Shown one piece after another: positions 49,976 through 61,380 of a DNA stretch of 64,000 nt. Location: the NCBI RefSeq assembly GCF_014805625.2, contig NW_023998451.1, forward strand, positions 231,844 through 295,843, written 5' to 3'. Under the pieces are notes generated by a model. It saw only the letters and a program-made list of their open reading frames with translations, was not told the DNA's origin and did no database searches. Both the position numbers and the translations under genes were made by a program. How positions within the stretch are numbered: position 1 is the stretch's first letter; each line of letters opens with the position of its first letter. This DNA is from Glossina fuscipes. Lineage: Eukaryota > Arthropoda > Insecta > Diptera > Glossinidae.

Positions 49976-52900
49976 TTTTATATATATTTACCGAATTGAA
50001 CTTTGTAGGGATATATAAAATGCGTTTCAATTTAAAGGCAATATTTGTACATCTTACACCAGCGGCAGCTGTAGCATTCTGTGAGGGATTTTTCCAGTGC
50101 CTCGTCCCCCGAATTTCCGAACACCGTAAATGAAATTTGTAGATTTCAGGATTGGTTGATGAATCTAGATCTTTACCGGATGAACAGAAACCGATCTATA
50201 GGCGCGATTTTAGTTGCGGTCACACTTTAATCTCTAGGAATAAAACTCAAGCACATATAGTTCTGCTAATATAATCAAAATTAGGAAGTGTTCATTTCTA
50301 TTTACGGATTTGCTTGTCGAATAAACTACTTTGTCTCGGTGATTTATTTGGCACGATCTAGTAGTAAAGCATCTCAAGCATTTGTCGGAGTTATTCAAGG
50401 CAATTGAAGGAATATACGTGCAAAAAATCCGTGTTGGCTGTATAGTCAAGGAGCAATTATTAAACAAGAGGCAAAACTAGACAACACTTTTTGACACGCC
50501 GACTATCCATGTATAAAGAGGGAAACCAACGCTAGGGGGCAGTTAAAAATTACCTTCTAAGGCTGAAATCAACTACATTTTGTTGTTTAATTTTTTAACT
50601 CTTATTATCCAGCTTAGCCTTAGTCAACCCAGACTCGAAATGAAGATCGATTTTGAGTCCATACAATTTACATTACTTCGGAAATTTATTATTTATGGTT
50701 AGAATATTGTCATGAAAATGACACACCTGATCGCATAAATCTGCATGAGTGCAATTAAAAACTAAATTTTGTACGCGTTCTGCCCAACTCGGTCGTCTTA
50801 CACTTTAAAAGAATATTCAGTTAAAAACCAAGTAGCAAGATTTTTATGCTTGGATTAAAGCTTGGACTTGCTATAATGGCTCAGCTCCCAAAATAGAACT
50901 TATGGTCCATATTTATTACACGTAAAATGTTAAAAATTAAACACTTTAAAGCTTTTTTGACGGCAGATTGGTTATATCTGGCCTAACTGATCGAAGCTTC
51001 TCATAACAGCATAGTGAAACAAAATTACCCGGCGGATTTTGTTGAGAAACATTAAAATTTGAAAATTTTTTTTTATGATAAATTTCTCAAAATAAGCCGT
51101 TATACTGATCGTAACATCGTAAACATTTTTTGATCTAATCTATCTTTGGCAGATTAGATTCATTGATCCTTTCTCCAAAGTGTAACATATTTTGTCAAAA
51201 CATCTCAAGAATTGCCAACATAATTGTGGGCGGACATTAGTGGAATAGACAAATTTAAATCGATGCAGAAAGTGAATCTGAGTTTCTGAGTATATATATC
51301 ACAAGTCGTATAGAGTATACAAAAATTCTTGCCAAACGGAGTTTACATGTGACTTCATATTGTATTGTTTGTATGCCTATTTATATTCTTTGTTTTATTC
51401 CAAACTGGAATCAGTTATCAAGAGGAAAACGCTTGGACACTCTATCAAAAGAAAGGAGCATCTCTTTCGTAAATTTAACATAAAAAAAGAGTTAAACATG
51501 TTTGAGTTCAACTTCAATTTTTTACCGGCTGAATAGGCGGGCAGCGTTGAAGAACCGCTTCATCAGGGTTAGTAATGTTTAATATTCTTGCGATCAGTTA
51601 CATATATTATAAAATTAATTATAGTGAACTTACGGTAAATGATAAAAATTCCTTTTTAGTTTATAAAAAGATTTTTAAAGAGATTTCTTAAATAGACCGT
51701 CCATTCAGCTGTATACTTTAGAATTTTCCGGTAAACTTATTGTCAAGATACAAATAAAATCGGGCTCTCAGGTGGTTGTTTTTCTACGAGAAAATCATAT
51801 TAGGTAGTTTCAACATTGAACTCACTGGTAAAAACCTTTCCTTGTACAATTTGACAATGCCTTCAATGCTAATACGTTTGTACAGTCAGACTTATGTCGT
51901 TAGACCGTTCATTGCAGACAGCTTCATATAATCAATTTTATTCCTACTGATATCTCAAGAATTTTATTCTTGACAATCGTGTAGAGAGATTAATAAGCAA
52001 AAGCTTAATTCGTTTGTTTTCCTCTTTCTATGGACCCACCGGAATACCGGAATACAATCATTTTAATCCCTGTAACTGAAAATGGAGGTTTACTTTTATT
52101 CTCTTTTCTTTTTCGTGTGGAATGTGACAGATTAGGAGAAAGAGTTATCGCTCTACGCGCTCTAACCAATGCATTAAATGTGATCGATCTGGCGATCCCT
52201 AAAACAACTGCATACTCATATACATTCTCTATGGTAATCATAGTCATGTTAGCAAGCAAAAAGACAAATGGTTTAAGTGCAAAGACGGCTTTCAAGGCAA
52301 GAGCCGCTATCGATTAACTCTATAAATAACCGCAACAAATTAATATTCGGATAAAGAATAAAGCAATTTTCTGTTATCAAACAAATTTAGTCAGGCACCA
52401 ACACTTAAACAATCATTTCACTTCAGACATTCCCAACCTTTGTTCTCTATTCCATACTCAATTAATAAAGATCATCTCACTCGCTACCTATAAATTACAT
52501 AATCGAATTTGAAAACCTCACTAAAAACTTCGCGTCTCGCTTCGGCAAGAGAAAAATCAACCGACAATAAGATTTTTCAAAGACGTCAATTTTTTTTTTT
52601 TATCCCGTGCAGAGACCCCGTTGTTTTAACTCTCCTAAAAGAAAAGTCTACCCTGAACTCTAACTTCAAGGTCCTCACTAACGGCGAGGGCATTTTTCTT
52701 AGCTAACACGATTCAACGAGAAATTCATTGCTTAACCTGAGTTTAACCAAATCAAACGGTCGCACTATGTATGACGTTCCAAACATGTTTCTTCGTGGCT
52801 CGTCGAATAAACCAATAATTTTAGAAATCCAATCTATTAAAGTTTTTACGCTCAATTAACAATGGAACGACTAGGAATACTCACGTAATTGGATTCTTAC

Positions 52901-53505
52901 CGATTATTCCTAAACTTTGATGGAATTACAATTAAGCAAGACTTTTTCGTCCTCCTAACCTTACAAGGTAAGACCAACCGCGAACTGTTTGTTTGAAAAT
53001 CCCGCAAATAGAAAGAGGCTGTCAAGTCAGCAAAATCTAACATCTTTCGAAAAAGAATAACAGAATTTAATGCACTACGTAATAATAGGCGAATATGACG
53101 ATTTGTCAGAACAATTAAAAATGTTCATAGAATTCCCCTGGGAGTGCCATAAAGTAAAAAAGCACAACTATTTTAACGTAAGTAACTGATACGATGATGA
53201 AAAAAAAGAAAATAAAACTGAAAGTAAGGGTGAGGTCCATCAAAAAGCTATTGTATGAAAGAACACGTAAATAACCCGAAATTCATGAGTAAAAGAGACG
53301 ACTAAACCAAAGAGAAAAGAAATAAATGAAAGAAGAATGCATAGGCAATAACTCAATGTTCATGTTGACGATTATGCAACGGTTGCAAAGATGGGCGGAA
53401 GAGCTCTTTAATTACATTAGGGTATTTAGATGCGTAAGCTTGTATGTACTAAAGGTCATAAAGTTCGTGTAAGGACAACAAAAAAATTAAGACAGAGGTA
53501 TATCG
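49976..53505. other. Intergenic sequence, no gene recognised
   Basis: A 3.5 kb stretch with no recognised gene. The overlapping sense and antisense frames at 52005-52317 are relatively non-repetitive but carry no motif I can name, and there is no obvious splice or start context. Confidence 0.35.
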
Positions 53506-54013
53506 TTTTTATACCCACCACTGTAAGATTGGGGTATAGTCACTTTTTTTTTCCAGAATGTATGTAATACCCAAAAGGTAAAAATAAAGTTACGAGAAAA
53601 AAGATATAGACTTTGAAGTAGTAGTTAGTAGACACAGTAGTAGTGCTAAAGTTTTTGCACGATTGACTTGAAACTTTAGGTAAATAATCTTTGTTAAAAA
53701 AAAAGGAGTTGCGTTCAGTTTACGTTCCACAGCGGGGTTTTGCTTTGACCAATTTGGCCCGTTTTCAATACCAACCTGCCTACAGAAACTTCCAATGTTT
53801 CTAGCAAATTTGAGGTCGATCTCTTAATTTTTGCGATCAGGAGAATGCCAAAAACACATACAACGCAGACAATAAGACGAACAGACCGAGAAATGAACTC
53901 AGAATTTCACGCTGATCAAGAATACGTATATTATATAGCTTCCTTTTTGGACTGACATACATTATGGGATAAAACAAAATGAGTATATCTTCTTACAGTG
54001 CCGGGTATAAAAA
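53506..54013. mobile_element. 508-base TIR element (MITE-like)
   Basis: The ends form terminal inverted repeats of 23 bases with two mismatches: the left begins TTTTTATACCCACCACTGTA, and the right, in reverse complement, begins TTTTTATACCCGGCACTGTA. There is no transposase inside. Related partial copies lie at 46555-46800 and, inverted, at about 57545-57870. No clear target-site duplication was seen. Confidence 0.65.
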
Positions 54014-54576
54014 ATTTGAGAAAATATGATGTTTTACTTTTCTTCTAAACTGCATCACCGCATAGGCAAGTCTACAATCATTTAAATTTATGGCTTTGAA
54101 AGCACACTATTATAGCTTCGCTCTTCCACTTTTCATTGCAAATTAGTTTCATCAAAAGAAGAGTTCGAAGAGGTTCACGAAAAAACGATGGGATAAGAAG
54201 AGATCCTTGTACTTTTTAAATTTGCTATAAATACTAACATGATTCGAATCTATATAACAAAAGAATAGGTGTTCGCTATTCTCTTTTTACACGATAGACA
54301 CGCTCCCAAAATATTCGCCTAAAAAAAGATATTGATAGTGGATTGATTGCAGACTTAAAGAGACAACTGAAAAGTACAATAAACAATGTTAAGAAATTCT
54401 TGTTAGAGTTTACTCAAGAGTTTACTTCGCGCTTACACATTTTAATTTATTAAATGTATTATAAGAATTAGATTCTACGTTGAAAAACCAAACTAAATTT
54501 CACTACGTCTTTACTCCACGTATAACTCGGGGAATCCCACTCAAATACGCGTATAATCGACATAGTCTTAGTTGTG
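54014..54576. other. Intergenic sequence, no gene recognised
   Basis: Nothing recognised. Confidence 0.3.
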
Positions 54577-54630
54577 CAAAATATAACGCGTACTGTAGAT
54601 ACGCGTACTGTAGATACGCGTTATATTTTG
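54577..54630. repeat. 54-base palindrome with nested tandem repeat
   Basis: Perfect 16-base arms, CAAAATATAACGCGTA at 54577-54592 and its reverse complement at 54615-54630, enclose a 22-base loop. The loop and inner arms are built of a 15-base unit (TACGCGTACTGTAGA) repeated, and the core TACGCGTA is itself palindromic. It would extrude a strong hairpin. No gene is attached. Confidence 0.85.
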
Positions 54631-55112
54631 AGGAGTGGAAATGAAATATCAAAAAAAGTAAAAAGAATTCATCAGTAAAATTCGTTAAAAAAATTCCTAG
54701 AATATTAAAATTTCGTATAAAAACAATTCGTGTAAAAAGAGAATCTTTTTCTTATTAACTAGTGTTAAATCATATTTCGCGTAAAATCAATTCCTGTAAA
54801 AGGAGTATTAGATGTAATGTCCATCCATTATGTTCTTTCTTTTATATGCATACTATCAGTTCAGTTGAGTTTTGTTTGTTTGTTTGTGTACGCGCAGAGC
54901 AGAAGAATTTCTGGTGATAAGCTACAAGTTTATCTTAAATTCACAAAACCGCGTCAATAGATTAGTCACCTTGCTTATGTTTCAACTTGTCACCTCATTT
55001 CATATATCCAGCGAAAGTACAATACATAACAAATTATTGCAAACAACAGCTCCTCTAAATTTTATTTTTTGTCAACATTAAGAAAGTGTTTTAATAAAAT
55101 TTATTTCAAGAA
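54631..55112. other. Upstream region of EXD2 copy 3
   Basis: Contains several diverged repeats of a motif like AATTC.TGTAAAA (54665-54800). The copy 3 promoter must lie near the right end; no DRE or clear TATA motif is visible. Confidence 0.35.
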
Positions 55113-57437
55113 ATGGACTTTATTTATTACTTACTATTTATTGTTGTCGGAATACTTGGTTTTTGTTTTGAGAACAGAAACCGAAAAAAGTGCGATAAAA
55201 TAGTCAACACTTTAAGAAAGTAAGCAATTCATTTGTTCAACTAAGTTTATAAAGTTCTTACTTTTTCACTAGGCATTGCAAGCACTACAAAGTGCTCGGC
55301 TTTGATTGCGAAGGTGTAAGCACAGAACGCAATGCAGTCGCCTTATTACAGTTGGCCTCACCTAACGGTTTTTGCGGCTTGTTTCGCTTAAGTGGCATGA
55401 GCGATATACCGAAAAGTCTACAGACTCTATTAGAAGACCAAGAAATAATAAAAGTTGGCGTCGATGCTGCGCAAGATGCTCAAAAATTGCAAGAAGACTA
55501 TGGCATTCATGTGGCTAGTACCTTCGACGTACGACACCTGTCCGTTATGATTGGGTGTAGACCATGGGGCTTGAAAAAATTATCGCAATTGGTTTTAAAC
55601 GTTAATTTTACTAAGTACCGGAATGAAGTTTCTTCGAACTGGGAAGCCGGGCAACTGAGTGAAGAACAAATCAACTATGCTGCTAATGATGCTTTCGCGA
55701 GTGTAGAGATTTTTAAGCATTTGGCTAATCGACTAGTGCCCAGGTAATTCCTAAGAAATCAATAAAAAAACTTCTTGCTTAATGAAAATCTTTGGAATGC
55801 TTTTAGGGATCGTTACAATTTCACAAACGCTGACTTTAACGCAATCAAGCCGCTAATTAGACAGTACTTGGATAACGGGTTTTCCGAGAATAGAACAGTT
55901 GATGTATTGTTTGCCCTAACACCTTGCAGAGAGGATTGGTTTCTTCAAGCACCAAATGGTGAGCTTTTGTGTAACTTGTGTAGACACAAAGCCATGTGGT
56001 ATTTGGAAGAAGGACTGGGAAAGGAAATACGATCAGAAGCATTGACCATACGTTTATACGACCATCCGTTTGCTGAAGATAATGGGTATTGGCAGACCCC
56101 TAATCAACATGCATGCGTTGTCTGCGGGCAAAAAGACGCTTTTGTTTGTAAAGGTGTGGTGCCGACCGAATATCGTATGCATTTTCCATGTAACGTTAAA
56201 AGTTTTGAACTTTTCGATTCTCTTCTAACTTTTGCTACTAATTGCAGTGATAACCCAGTTTTTTACTTCAAGCGACGTCCTGCATTTATGCCCCAAATGT
56301 AACGTTTCAGATATTATATCCGATATTAGAATACGTACTGCATTGAGCCAAAAGTGCGATGCTCCGTACAGCTTTGACCAGGTAAATTGTATACTTACCA
56401 ATTGGAAATATGCGCAAGATTTGAAGGAATTTAAAAAAAAGGCTTAATTGCAAATATATACTATTGCGTAATTCTCTTAACATCTCTATATGATCCTAAG
56501 TACTGCCCTCACTTTTTACTGAGTACCTGTCTCGATAAATTACAACTTAATGCTGCTTAGGCAGTCTTAGGCTCAAAAAGGAAAATGTATAGGGTGTTCG
56601 GACCTGCTCCAATATTAGAGGAACCAATACTAGAAAATTACAACCGATTCGTTGGAAAGTGAAAAATCCGTGTTAAATGATGAAAGACATGACAACGTAA
56701 TTTTTCATGATAGCAACGTTTGACTCATTATTTGGGCAATTTTCGATTTAACGCAATGCTGAACTTCTTCTCCGAATAGTCTGAGAAGACCCTTGCGTCT
56801 TTTCGAGACACGTTTACTTTCCACCCGAGAGATAAAGCCATTTTAGAAAATTATCCCTTGTACAATTTTTTTTAATAAACGTTTACTTTTGTTTGAAAGA
56901 GCTCCTCCAAATCTTAAGCATCCTCCTACTAAAGGCCAGAATTGAAATTCGTGAGTTTTGACTGGAGTTTTTTTGTTTCAATTAAAATGAAACATTCCAT
57001 CACATCTTCAGGTCACAGAAGTAAAAAGGGCTGCAGAAACACTCTTAACTGACGACAATGCTATATCGACAGGAAAACGCAACCATTTAAAAACTATTTT
57101 GTCAACTCATTTTGAAGAAGCCTACATTGATCACCAGAGGATAGTTGATGCGTCAATTCAGTATTCAGACTGGCCAGAGTACGAACACGGTGAAAGAGTT
57201 GTGAATAAATTTCAAACCGAATTTGGAGGTTTACAGGAATTGGAAATACTTTTGAAGGATCATTTTGTTACGGAATTGAATCCGAAGTATTTACCATCTT
57301 TTTGGGATTGGCCGATAGGTAAATTATTTAGTAATCAAATGGAAAATTATGCATAAGTTTATCTTTTTTGTTTGCATAAACCCATAGATTGGAAATACAA
57401 GCCTGAAAAAATAATGCTGGTTTCCTTAAAAAATTAA
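55113..57437 (+). CDS. EXD2-like 3'-5' exonuclease, copy 3 (catalytic residues present)
   Basis: Exons: 55113-55219, 55273-55743, 55807-56189, 56248-56381, 57012-57318, 57388-57437, giving 483 residues with phases 2,2,1,0,1. The N-terminus is short but still a hydrophobic anchor (YYLLFIVVGILGFCF) followed by basic residues. Catalytic residues are intact: Asp47-x-Glu49, Asp104 (AQDAQKL), Tyr171 and Asp175 (YAANDA). The Trp after motif I is Gly50. The C-terminal CVVC and CPKC pairs and VVPTEYRMHFP are present. Intron 4 is 630 bases, far longer than in the other copies, and begins with a relic of a terminal exon (about 56399-56447). AATAAA lies at 57503. It is probably an active exonuclease paralogue derived, with copy 2, from one duplicate. 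Confidence 0.85.
56399..56447 (+). pseudogene. Terminal-exon relic inside intron 4 of EXD2 copy 3
   Basis: Just 17 bases after the exon 4 donor the sequence AATTGGAAATATGCGCAAGA closely matches the start of exon 6 of copy 1 (ACTGGAAATACGCGCAACGC). In one frame it reads LEICARFEG against LEIRATQGR of copy 1, in another NWKYAQDLKEF. It sits upstream of the used exon 5, so it marks an old deletion or rearrangement. Confidence 0.6.
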
Positions 57438-57544
57438 GCGGGATCGTAAAATTTACAAAAATTCATGAAGACATATATCTTTATACATTCTGCACTAAAA
57501 AAAATAAATTGAATTTTTTTATATTTTTAATTGTATTCTTGTTT

Positions 57545-57870
57545 GTAATTTTTTATAACCATCACCGAAGGCTAAGGGGTATATTTATTTTGTCAAAAAG
57601 TTTGCAACTTCCAGAAGGAAGCATCAGAGAACTTACAAAGTACATAATTTCTTGATGAGTATCAAATTCTAAATCGATTTAAGCATGTCCGTATGTCTGT
57701 CTGTGTAATGTCTGTTGTAAGCATTCTTCTGGCTGCAAACATGAAGCCATCGACCTTAAATATGTTAGAAACAGAATAAGATTTTGCACACAGGTTGGTA
57801 TTGAAAATGGGCCAAATCGGTCCAAGGACGCGCTCACACACCGCTACGTACACTGAGAACACCTCTGCAT
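57545..57870 (-). mobile_element. Inverted partial copy of the 53.5 kb TIR element family
   Basis: GGTTGGTATTGAAAATGGGC here is the reverse complement of the segment around 53755-53780. The left end TTATAACCATCACCGAAGGC is a diverged version of the terminal repeat. It merges on the right with repeat family A. Confidence 0.45.
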
Positions 57871-58004
57871 TTCAAAAGTAATGAAAAATTGGTTTTTTGC
57901 TCATTACTTCTAAACTATAACAAATAAATATACAAAAATTGTAACGCATATCCTATGGGTGATGCTGTAACATTTGTGTATAAAAATGCAAAAAAATTGA
58001 CCAT

Positions 58005-58340
58005 GCCTACCCAATATTATAGTATATCAATACTTAATTGTTTTTTCAATTTTATAAAGCGCAGAAACAAACTTCAAAAACCCTATTAAGTATATAAATT
58101 CTTGGCCAGCTTCAAATTTGGAATGCACCTAAACATGTTCGCCTATTCGTTTGTCCAAAGTCTGTGCGCAACTTTGTAGCATTTGTGGTAAACATTCCCC
58201 CGTTAGCGAAAATGAAAATATCGCCTACAAATATGCAAAAGCATTTGGAATTGACCTAAACTTTTGAAGGACAACGCCCACATGACCATACGACAAAAAC
58301 TTTTGTTTTGAAAATAGAAAACATCAGCTGCATCCATTTG
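58005..58340 (+). mobile_element. Dispersed repeat family A, copy
   Basis: Aligned by eye with 49042-49390 over most of its length, including GTTAGCGAAAATGAAAATAT and CGCCTACAAATATGCAAAAG. Its apparent far end is at 60235-60310, separated by other insertions. Confidence 0.6.
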
Positions 58341-58884
58341 TAACGTCCGCGTAAACAGATGTAGCGGGTTTCTATCGATCGGCTTGTCTCCTGTTCCTTA
58401 CAAGAGAGTAGTCTGCAATATAATAACGGAATTCCGTTAATTAGTGCCTCTTCTCATAGTTCTCCGCTCATATAATGGTACAATTGAAAGAGAGAAGTTA
58501 TGTCTGTGCAGCATTAGGATGGGTTGGGCACTTGAAAATGGTGTGCTCTTTCCATTTGGGTTACTACCGATGACTGAGAAAAAGACTGACAAGTTTGCAA
58601 ATCAAAGCTATCAAGAAGAAAAAAGAAAACACATAGCTAGACAATTGAAAGTAAAATTATATATTATATAAAACTTTGATTCTAAAGAAAAAGAAGAATA
58701 CAATGAATGGTTAAAAAATTTAATAAAAAAAGTTCATCGTAACTGCACCTATATGCGTAAGATATGTTATAGTAATTATAAGTATAGCAAGCAAAAACAT
58801 TGTAGTGGGGCAAGGCCGACCATTAAATACCGTACATCACAATGTCTAACACAATTGTTGTTTTTATTATAAAACACGAAATTT

Positions 58885-59266
58885 ATATCTTGTTTCTATC
58901 CGTCTGAGTGGCCGAAGGCGATGAATCTCGACTGGCCGTGGATTCAAATCTCAAGTGCAGTAGAGTTTTTAATAAAAGCCGACAGCCTTATATGCCAGTG
59001 CTTAGAATTTATTTCTTTAGCGAAATTAATAATAATAATAATAGTTTTAAAAAAATCGATTATTATATTATTACTCTCAAAACATTTGAATATAAAACTT
59101 AATGTTTGTTAGAACAATACAGTATGCACTTATGTCAAATGTCGCAGACGTTTGTCACACAATTTTTTTTAAAGCCTTTGATGCTAGCGCTTTAAGACTT
59201 TAGTCTTAGAATTTATTCTCTGGCTAAATTTATAATAATAATAATAATAACATATCTTGTTTCTAT
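58885..59266 (+). mobile_element. Composite tRNA-derived SINE flanked by one target-site duplication
   Basis: A full SINE (58900-59042; CCGTCTGAGTGGCCGAAGGC, box B-like GGATTCAAATC, AAT tail) is followed by 128 bases of unrelated sequence and then a second SINE 3' half (59171-59251; GATGCTAGCGCTTTAAGACT and AAT tail). A 15-base direct repeat ATATCTTGTTTCTAT flanks the whole unit at 58885-58899 and 59252-59266. So the two SINE parts and the spacer appear to have inserted together. Confidence 0.7.
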
Positions 59267-59419
59267 ATAAAGGCATATTTTTCAAGTACGTATTTATAGG
59301 CAAACGTAAACTGTGTAGTACAAGTTTAATTCTTACATAGGGCAGGAGCCAAAAATAAGTATAGATCCAAATTTTCAGAGAGTTCATTTTTGTATGAAAT
59401 TACTATAATATAATGGGTC

Positions 59420-60045
59420 AATCTCGACATTTTAAAACTTGGACTTTTCTGCTCTGAAAAGGATCAATTTTCGTGAAAATCGCTATTAGGAAAGGATCCC
59501 AAAAATAGGCCGAAATATTCCAAATTTGGTATAGTTAATTTTTTTAAAATTACTATTGCACAGCCTTTTTTGTATGAACTTCAGTTTTCGTTACATGTGA
59601 GTGCGTTTAAAAATTTCCCCAGACTGTCCAAAGTTATCATAAAAATTTACTATGCCGAAATATTACTACTTAACCACTTTTGCCGAGAAATTTTGAGAAT
59701 TACAATTTTCTTCCATATGACGACTTTTCCGAATAGAGTACTATAATGAATAATCAAAAAGTGGACCGATCGGAACCATTTTCAATAGCGCTTGTCCTTG
59801 AGTCAAAACACGTCACTGTATCAAATTTTATCAAAATATCGAAAATTGCGACCTGTAGCTTGAGCACAAATTTACATGAACAAATACCAGACAGACAGAC
59901 GGACAGACAGGCTGAGATCATTTCAGATTATGATTCTGAATTCATCGGCATAGTAAAAGGAAAGTCCATCTTAATCCCTTCTGCGTGTTAGATGTGACCC
60001 CACTAAGGTAATACACCCTGTACCACAAATGGTATAGAGTGTAAT
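59420..60045 (+). mobile_element. Dispersed repeat family B, copy 1
   Basis: Its right part (59790-60045) shares GTTGCGGCCTG/GACCTG, TTGAGCACAAA, an ACAGAC run and the terminal ACC..AAGTGGTATAGAGTGTAA-like end with 63560-63705. No coding sequence. Class unknown. Confidence 0.45.
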
Positions 60046-60234
60046 AAATAAAGAATAACTGATAAGTAATACTAAAAGTAAAAAAAAAACAATAAAGTTC
60101 GTTTAACAAAACATTTCAAGAACAAGAACTGTTAATTTCAACATATACGTATATATATATATAAAAACAAAGGAAAGTGTGCATGATACAAGAAAAAAAA
60201 AATTAAAAAAAAAAAAACCAAAAAGAACATAGAA

Positions 60235-60310
60235 TTTTATTCTTTTACTTCTTTTGTCTTCTTTAATATAATGGAGATGGGTATAAAGGATTCGGTCCGG
60301 ACCGAATTCA
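60235..60310 (+). mobile_element. End of repeat family A
   Basis: TCTTTTACTTCTTTTGTCTT and GATTCGGTCCGGACCGAATT match the right end of the 49.0-49.47 kb copy. The GGTCCGGACC palindrome lies at the tip. Confidence 0.5.
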
Positions 60311-61380
60311 ATTTTTTCTTAGTCTTGTTTTTAGTTTTCTTTGATTTTAAAATTTCTTATTTTAAATTTTATATTTTTAATGTTACTGCTTTTAGGCAAC
60401 GGGCCAAGGGGTTGGAAAAGAGAAGATAAAAGAAGGTAAAATTTCCTAACAAAAAAGTGTCGACGCTGAACATGTTTACTCCGATAGTCTAAGTGGAAAG
60501 TGGGAGTGATCCAAAATAAATTCCTTTTATGGATAAAAGTAGCAATAAATACAATCTTTACAACGAAAAGAGGAAAAGGATCAACGGAAATTGAACATCT
60601 TTGTTAGCGACGCTCTGGATATCTTTATATGGTTTCAGACATTAAAAGCAAAAATACTTTTTTAAAGATAGCGAAATTTGCATAAAGACAGCATATAGTT
60701 TCAAAGAAAAACTCAGATCATACGAACGAGATGAACGAGATGACTGACTCTGTTCACTGTGATTGCAATCGGCTTAAATGAAAAGCAAACATTTCAGTTT
60801 AAAGCTAAGCGTCTGCTACTAATGATAACAACTAGTTGCGACAACATTTCGCTATTTCTTTAATCGGAAGTTCGATCCATACTCTACGCGAGGTGTGAAT
60901 CTGATTTCATTGCTTTATTTATTGCTAGAATTTTTAAAGCCATAAACAACCATAGAAAACCAATTTAATTTGAAAGACTAAATTTCAGACTGGAATTGAT
61001 TATCTGATTTCAGAGACGTGGCTTCTCTACCAACAAGTGGATACGCATGAAGAAAGGACGTCAGATAATTGAAGTTTTAAGTATTTAAATTTCGTTTCAT
61101 TATATATTTTGTGCATCTTTAAATACTAAACTTTCTAAGCATCAGATTTCAGTCCGTCGATCTGTTACATTGAAAGAGCATTCAGTAAAAAAATTGAAAC
61201 AGAAAGATTACATGTGCCCATAATCATGAAATCGGTCTAAGTCAAATAAAACAGAGCTCGGCAGACTCCTGGTCGAAAATATTTAAGTCGTGATTTAATA
61301 TTCGTAAAAATTATGGCCTGTATGTAGAAATATGTGACGAAAATAACCAATCATTTGTTAAGAAGAGGATCCACAAGAAA
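60311..61380. other. Intergenic sequence, no gene recognised
   Basis: Nothing recognised beyond A-rich and T-rich tracts. Confidence 0.35.

Noticed and set aside
52005..52317. Retroviral envelope-like frames on both strands
   Set aside because: No signature motif, no neighbouring gag or pol, and no long terminal repeats.
54577..54630. CRISPR-like array or phage attachment site
   Set aside because: Two short units in a palindrome in eukaryotic DNA. There are no spacers and no cas or integrase genes.
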